From Candidatus Binatota bacterium (GTDB lineage Bacteria > Desulfobacterota > Binatia > Bin18), in assembly GCA_011523315.1 (NCBI GenBank), contig WTHE01000567.1, positions 1-17,267 of the forward strand: 17,267 bases of DNA, written 5' to 3'. Positions 14,583 to 17,267 of this stretch are shown piece by piece. The notes beneath the pieces are model-generated. The model saw nothing but the letters and a program-made list of their open reading frames with translations, was not told where the DNA came from and searched no databases. Positions within the stretch are counted from its first letter, which is position 1; each line of letters starts with the position of its first letter. The translations under genes were made by a program, and so were the position numbers.

Positions 14583-15284
14583 ATGGAACGCCGCCGAATC
14601 TATCTCATGCGCCACGGGGAAACCCTGTACCAGCGGGTCGCCAACGAGGGGGCGATCGGCAACGGGGCGCTGACCGAGCGCGGCCGGGAACAAATCGCCA
14701 CCGCCGCCCTGCTGTTTCGCGCCGTCCGGCTCGACCGCATCTACTCCAGCCCGCTGTCGCGTTCCCACGAAACGGCCCGGATCATTGCCGACGAAACGGG
14801 CCTTGAGGTCAGCCTGGAGCCTGACCTGGCGGAGATCACGCCGAGCGAGGAGCTGACCGCCAGCCAGGACCTGACCGACATTTTTCGTGCCGTTCAGCGC
14901 TTCTTTACCAGTCCGACCACCGGCTGGGACGAGCCGTATCTGGGTGGTGAGAGTTTCCGTCAGGTCCGGGAACGCACGGAGCGGTTTCTGCGCGGCGTCC
15001 TCGCCCAGGCCGACTGGCGGACGCTGTTGGCCGTCGCCCACGGCGGCAGCAATAATGCCCTGCTGGCCTCCGTGCTGGGCATCACCGACGGGCGCGTGTT
15101 CAACATCGAGCAGGACTTTGGCTGCATCAACATCATCGACTTTGTCGACGACCAGCCCATGCTGCGGCTGGCCAACTTCACCCTGTACGACCAGCTCAAG
15201 GTCAAGCTGTGGGACCACAGCCTCGATATCATTCTCAATCTCCTCCACGAGCGGGGGGTGATTCAGAAAGACCGCCTGCCGTGA
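14583..15284 (+). CDS. Histidine phosphatase (phosphoglycerate mutase-like) family protein
   Basis: A 233-aa member of the histidine phosphatase superfamily. The catalytic RHG motif is IYLMRHGETLY at residues 6-16, with the phosphate-binding Arg in IYSSPLSRSHETARII, an acidic ETGLEVSLEPDLAEI region, and the second catalytic His in LLAVAHGGSNNALLA. It would use a phospho-histidine intermediate to dephosphorylate or transfer phosphate; the substrate cannot be assigned, and cobalamin-pathway or sugar-phosphate phosphatases and true phosphoglycerate mutases share these motifs. ATG 14583 follows AAGGAG at 14569-14574 with eight bases of spacing. This ribosome site lies in the loop and right arm of a small hairpin (GTGTCT 14562-14567 with AGACAC 14573-14578). 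The longer reading from 14322 runs across the proS end and is not credible. Confidence 0.85.
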   Translation: MERRRIYLMRHGETLYQRVANEGAIGNGALTERGREQIATAALLFRAVRLDRIYSSPLSRSHETARIIADETGLEVSLEPDLAEITPSEELTASQDLTDIFRAVQRFFTSPTTGWDEPYLGGESFRQVRERTERFLRGVLAQADWRTLLAVAHGGSNNALLASVLGITDGRVFNIEQDFGCINIIDFVDDQPMLRLANFTLYDQLKVKLWDHSLDIILNLLHERGVIQKDRLP

Positions 15285-15330
15285 GTCCTGCCGTGCGCCG
15301 AAAAAAATACGGCGTTGGCAAAAATTTTTC

Positions 15331-15359
15331 TTGACAAACGCCAAAGTTTTCTCTATGTA
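15331..15359 (+). promoter_or_regulatory. Sigma-70-type promoter upstream of the PadR-family gene
   Basis: A perfect TTGACA (15331-15336), a 17-base spacer and TATGTA (15354-15359) lie in an A+T-rich patch after the histidine phosphatase gene. The first operator palindrome starts in the -10 box and covers the expected start site, a position suited to repression. The leader to the gene would be about 180 bases. Confidence 0.6.
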
Positions 15360-15374
15360 GTCTGCCTAAACTAC
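15357..15374. promoter_or_regulatory. Operator candidate 1 for the PadR-type regulator
   Basis: The core TAGTCTGCCTAAACTA (15358-15373) with flanking G and C forms an imperfect palindrome, and a near-identical copy lies at 15514. Thirteen or more of 16 bases agree between copies, and the flanks GTAG/CTAC are symmetric. It overlaps the end of the -10 box. Confidence 0.65.
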
Positions 15375-15512
15375 TTTGAAGAAGGCAAAACCTCAGTTCA
15401 AAGCCGTGACGATCACCCATATCGGGTCTCTTTCATCGCCACCGTCGTCTACTATCGGGTCCATTTTCGCGCATTGCCTGTTGAGAGTGTCTTTTTATTG
15501 CTTCCAACCCGT

Positions 15513-15530
15513 ATAGTCTGCGCAAACTAT
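15513..15530. promoter_or_regulatory. Operator candidate 2 for the PadR-type regulator
   Basis: TAGTCTGCGCAAACTA (15514-15529) with flanking A and T is a 16-bp palindrome with one mismatch. It lies 156 bases after copy 1 and ends 17 bases before the GTG start codon. It overlaps TATAGT, a -10-like hexamer without a good -35. Confidence 0.65.
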
Positions 15531-15547
15531 TCTGAGAAAGGTATTCT

Positions 15548-16153
15548 GTGAGCGTACATCTCGTCATCCTGGGTCTTCTGTCCGAGCGACCGTGTCACGG
15601 CTATGAACTGCGTCAGGAGGTCGAACGGCGGCTGTTCGCGACCTACATCAATCTGAGCGGGGGGTCCTTATACTACAACCTTGGCCAACTCGAACGCTCC
15701 GGCTATGTGGAGAAAGCCTGGGCCGAACAAAAAGGGCGCTACCCCACACGCCAGGTGTACCAGATTACGGCGACCGGCCGCGAGTATCTGCAGACCGAAC
15801 TGCGCCGCCTGCTGTTTGACACCGAGAGCAGAGAAAAAGTCTTTGACCCCATCAACACAGCCTTGGCCTTCGGGCATTTCGTCAGCCCCAACGAACTGCG
15901 CACAGCCCTGAACAAACACCTGGAGTGGGCGGAAAAGCGGCTGGCCTGGGTTGTCGAACAACACAGCTACTGGACAGACCAGAAGAAGGCCACCCTCACC
16001 CAGGCCAAGATCATTGAACACGGCCTGGTCCACTTCAAAGCCGAGATCGACTGGCTCAAACAATTTCTGCACGAACTTGATATGCAAGACAGCTTCGGTG
16101 AACCAAGACAGCACCCTGCCTCCTCGGCTGAGGAGGGCAACCTGGGTCAGTAA
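15548..16153 (+). CDS. PadR-family transcriptional regulator
   Basis: A 201-aa regulator. Residues 1-85 are the PadR winged helix: LVILGLLSERPCHGYELRQEVERR, then LSGGSLYYNLGQLERSGYVE (recognition helix region) and the wing PTRQVYQITATGREYLQTELRRLL. Residues about 95-180 are the helical C-terminal dimerisation part (PINTALAFGHFVSPNEL, KHLEWAEKRLAWVVEQ, then IEHGLVHFKAEIDWLKQFLHEL). PadR proteins usually repress genes whose products deal with small toxic molecules, and often their own gene. GTG 15548 follows AAAGG with seven bases of spacing and gives the standard short lead into the winged helix. Two copies of one palindrome lie upstream, so self-regulation is likely. No efflux pump or decarboxylase target is visible in the window. 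The C-terminal tail is Pro/Glu-rich and likely disordered. Confidence 0.93.
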   Translation: MSVHLVILGLLSERPCHGYELRQEVERRLFATYINLSGGSLYYNLGQLERSGYVEKAWAEQKGRYPTRQVYQITATGREYLQTELRRLLFDTESREKVFDPINTALAFGHFVSPNELRTALNKHLEWAEKRLAWVVEQHSYWTDQKKATLTQAKIIEHGLVHFKAEIDWLKQFLHELDMQDSFGEPRQHPASSAEEGNLGQ

Positions 16154-16156
16154 CCC

Positions 16157-16200
16157 AAAAGCGGACGAGGATGAACAGCTAAGCCAAGCATCCGCTTTTT
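16157..16200 (+). terminator. Hairpin terminator after the PadR-family gene, with a palindromic-element-like core
   Basis: AAAAGCGGA (16157-16165) pairs with TCCGCTTTT (16191-16199), followed by one more T. It starts three bases after the stop codon. The long loop carries ACGAGGATGAA and AAGCAT, shared with the hairpin at the addA stop, so this may be an element serving as a terminator. A 25-base loop is long for a terminator. Confidence 0.55.
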
Positions 16201-16219
16201 AACCATAGGAGGACAGACC

Positions 16220-16867
16220 GTGGAAGGTTTAAGCGTCATGGATATGATTCATCAGGGGTGGTATGTCAGCTACCCGCTCATCATCATGTCGGTGGTGTGT
16301 ATCACGATCATTCTGGAGCGGCTGTGGAACCTGGGCGGGATCATGACGAAAACCCTGCATCTGGCCAGGGACCTGGTGAGTCCCTTGCAGCAGGGCGATT
16401 TCAACACCGCCCTGGAGACCAGCCAGGCCGATAACAAATTACCCGCCGGACGAGTGTTCCGCGAGATCATCGCCCGCCAGCGGGACGAATCCCCAGAGCA
16501 GCTGTCGAGCCTGGCCGACGAGCGTCGTCTCGAAGAGTCCGAAGGGCTCAAGGGCGCGATCTGGATTCTGGCCACCACCGGTGTCAGCGCGCCGTTTATC
16601 GGCCTGCTGGGGACGGTGATCGGCATTATCAAGTCCTTCCAGCAAATGGCGGTCGAGGGCAGCGGCGGATTTACCGTCGTGGCCGGCGGTATTTCCGAGG
16701 CATTAGTGGCCACAGCGCTCGGTTTGGCGGTCGCCATCATCGCCGTTATCTTCTACAATTATTTCAATACCAAGCTGGAACGGATTGACACGGCCATGAC
16801 GATCGGTTCCGACCGCATCATCGACGCCATCCGCATCGGCAGGAAAGAAGCGGCCCAGGCCGCTTAG
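16220..16867 (+). CDS. MotA/TolQ/ExbB proton channel family protein
   Basis: A 215-aa inner-membrane protein. Three hydrophobic segments are visible: about residues 15-37 (VSYPLIIMSVVCITIILERL), 113-135 (GAIWILATTGVSAPFIGLLG) and 150-182 (GGISEALVATALGLAVAIIAVIF). The stretch APFIGLLGTVIGIIKSFQQMA followed by EALVATALGL is the ExbB/TolQ signature. With an ExbD/TolR partner such proteins form a proton-driven motor that moves force to the outer membrane (TonB uptake or Tol-Pal envelope constriction). GTG 16220 has AGGAGG upstream. The partner gene starts 25 bases downstream. TolQ and ExbB cannot be told apart here because the genes beyond the window would decide. Confidence 0.93.
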   Translation: MEGLSVMDMIHQGWYVSYPLIIMSVVCITIILERLWNLGGIMTKTLHLARDLVSPLQQGDFNTALETSQADNKLPAGRVFREIIARQRDESPEQLSSLADERRLEESEGLKGAIWILATTGVSAPFIGLLGTVIGIIKSFQQMAVEGSGGFTVVAGGISEALVATALGLAVAIIAVIFYNYFNTKLERIDTAMTIGSDRIIDAIRIGRKEAAQAA

Positions 16868-16892
16868 GGCTCAGGAAAAAGGAGACAATCTC

Positions 16893-17267
16893 ATGGCCAT
16901 GAGTGGTCCCAAAAAGAGGGGCGGGCGTGACGAGGTCATGTCCGAGATCAACATCACCCCGCTGACCGATATCTTTCTCGTCCTGTTGATCATCTTCATG
17001 GTGACCAGCGTGGCGATGGTCCAGTCGGGCGCCACGATCGATCTGCCGCGGGTCCAGGAAACCGAGTCCGAACCGCGCCAGATCATCGTCACGGTCACCC
17101 CCCAGAAAGAAATCTTCGTCAACAATCAGCCGGTCGCCCTGGCGGAACTCGAACTGTATCTGCGGCCGATCATCGAAGCGATGCAGGATGTCCCGGTCGT
17201 CCTGGAGGGCGACCAATCGGTGATCCTGGGCGAGGCGGTCAAGATTCTGTCGGCGGCCCAGCGGGCC
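16893..17267 (+). CDS. ExbD/TolR-family biopolymer transport protein, N-terminal part (3' end outside window)
   Basis: The first 125 codons of an ExbD/TolR protein, open to the window edge. A basic cytoplasmic N-terminus (GPKKRGGRDEVMSEINITPL) leads into a single membrane helix, residues about 25-45 (TDIFLVLLIIFMVTSVAMV), with Asp26 as the proton-carrying residue. A periplasmic domain follows (ATIDLPRV, IIVTVTPQKEIFVNNQPV, VVLEGDQSV). It pairs with the upstream channel protein. ATG 16893 has AAGGAG eight bases upstream; an in-frame ATG at 16899 would also be possible. Confidence 0.93.
   Translation, partial: MAMSGPKKRGGRDEVMSEINITPLTDIFLVLLIIFMVTSVAMVQSGATIDLPRVQETESEPRQIIVTVTPQKEIFVNNQPVALAELELYLRPIIEAMQDVPVVLEGDQSVILGEAVKILSAAQRA

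Noticed and set aside
15512..15517. TATAGT as the -10 of a second promoter for the PadR-type gene
   Set aside because: No acceptable -35 hexamer lies 16-18 bases upstream, and it overlaps the operator, which explains the sequence.
15315..15551. A 78-codon open frame between the histidine phosphatase and PadR-type genes
   Set aside because: It spans the promoter and both operators, has no ribosome site, shows no recognisable motif and overlaps the regulator start by four bases; it is more likely leader DNA.
1..17267. CRISPR arrays, tRNA or rRNA genes, transposases, phage genes
   Set aside because: I looked for regular direct repeats, cloverleaf-type stretches and transposase or integrase motifs on both strands and saw none.

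Overview
The window is high-GC chromosomal DNA from a Gram-negative bacterium. The evidence is a MotA/TolQ/ExbB plus ExbD/TolR pair, the murein-recycling kinase AnmK, a primary sigma-70 factor and good Shine-Dalgarno sites. The mix of CarD, a type II pantothenate kinase and an archaeal/eukaryotic-type (ProS type 3) prolyl-tRNA synthetase suggests a deltaproteobacterial or Tectomicrobia-like lineage. That placement is inference only. No rRNA, tRNA, CRISPR array, phage or transposase gene was seen.

Layout. (1) 1-3849: the 3' end of an AddB-like Fe-S nuclease, then an AddA-like helicase/nuclease; together they would form a recombinational-repair helicase-nuclease. (2) 3914-5928: an ArgA-like N-acetylglutamate synthase overlapping a type II pantothenate kinase by ATGA. 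(3) 6111-8091: rpoD and a 53-aa basic protein of unknown function. (4) 8118-10793, minus strand: an operon of an SCP2-like protein, AnmK and an NAD-type isocitrate/isopropylmalate dehydrogenase homologue. (5) 10955-11410: an exported deazaflavin-reductase-like split-barrel protein. (6) 11505-15284: carD, a strong terminator, ispD, proS and a histidine phosphatase. (7) 15285-16153: a PadR-type regulator behind a promoter that carries two copies of a palindromic operator. (8) 16220-17267: a proton-channel pair (TolQ/ExbB and TolR/ExbD), the second cut by the window edge.

The most unusual signal is a family of small palindromic elements lying in frame inside housekeeping genes. In addA and in proS a hairpin of the same length (17 codons), read in the same phase and starting K-G-N and ending P-F, interrupts the protein. 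The arms differ in sequence between the two copies but pair perfectly within each. A decayed relative appears to sit in ispD. Intergenic hairpins after addA and after the padR gene, and an unpaired match after rpoD, share a short GAGGAT-type core. This resembles the protein-coding palindromic elements known from Rickettsia.

Other points worth a look: the AddA nuclease motif has lost its catalytic Asp while AddB keeps its own; the SCP2 protein reads as a circular permutation; a terminator ends three bases before the ispD start codon; and the PadR-type gene has a clear candidate autoregulatory circuit.
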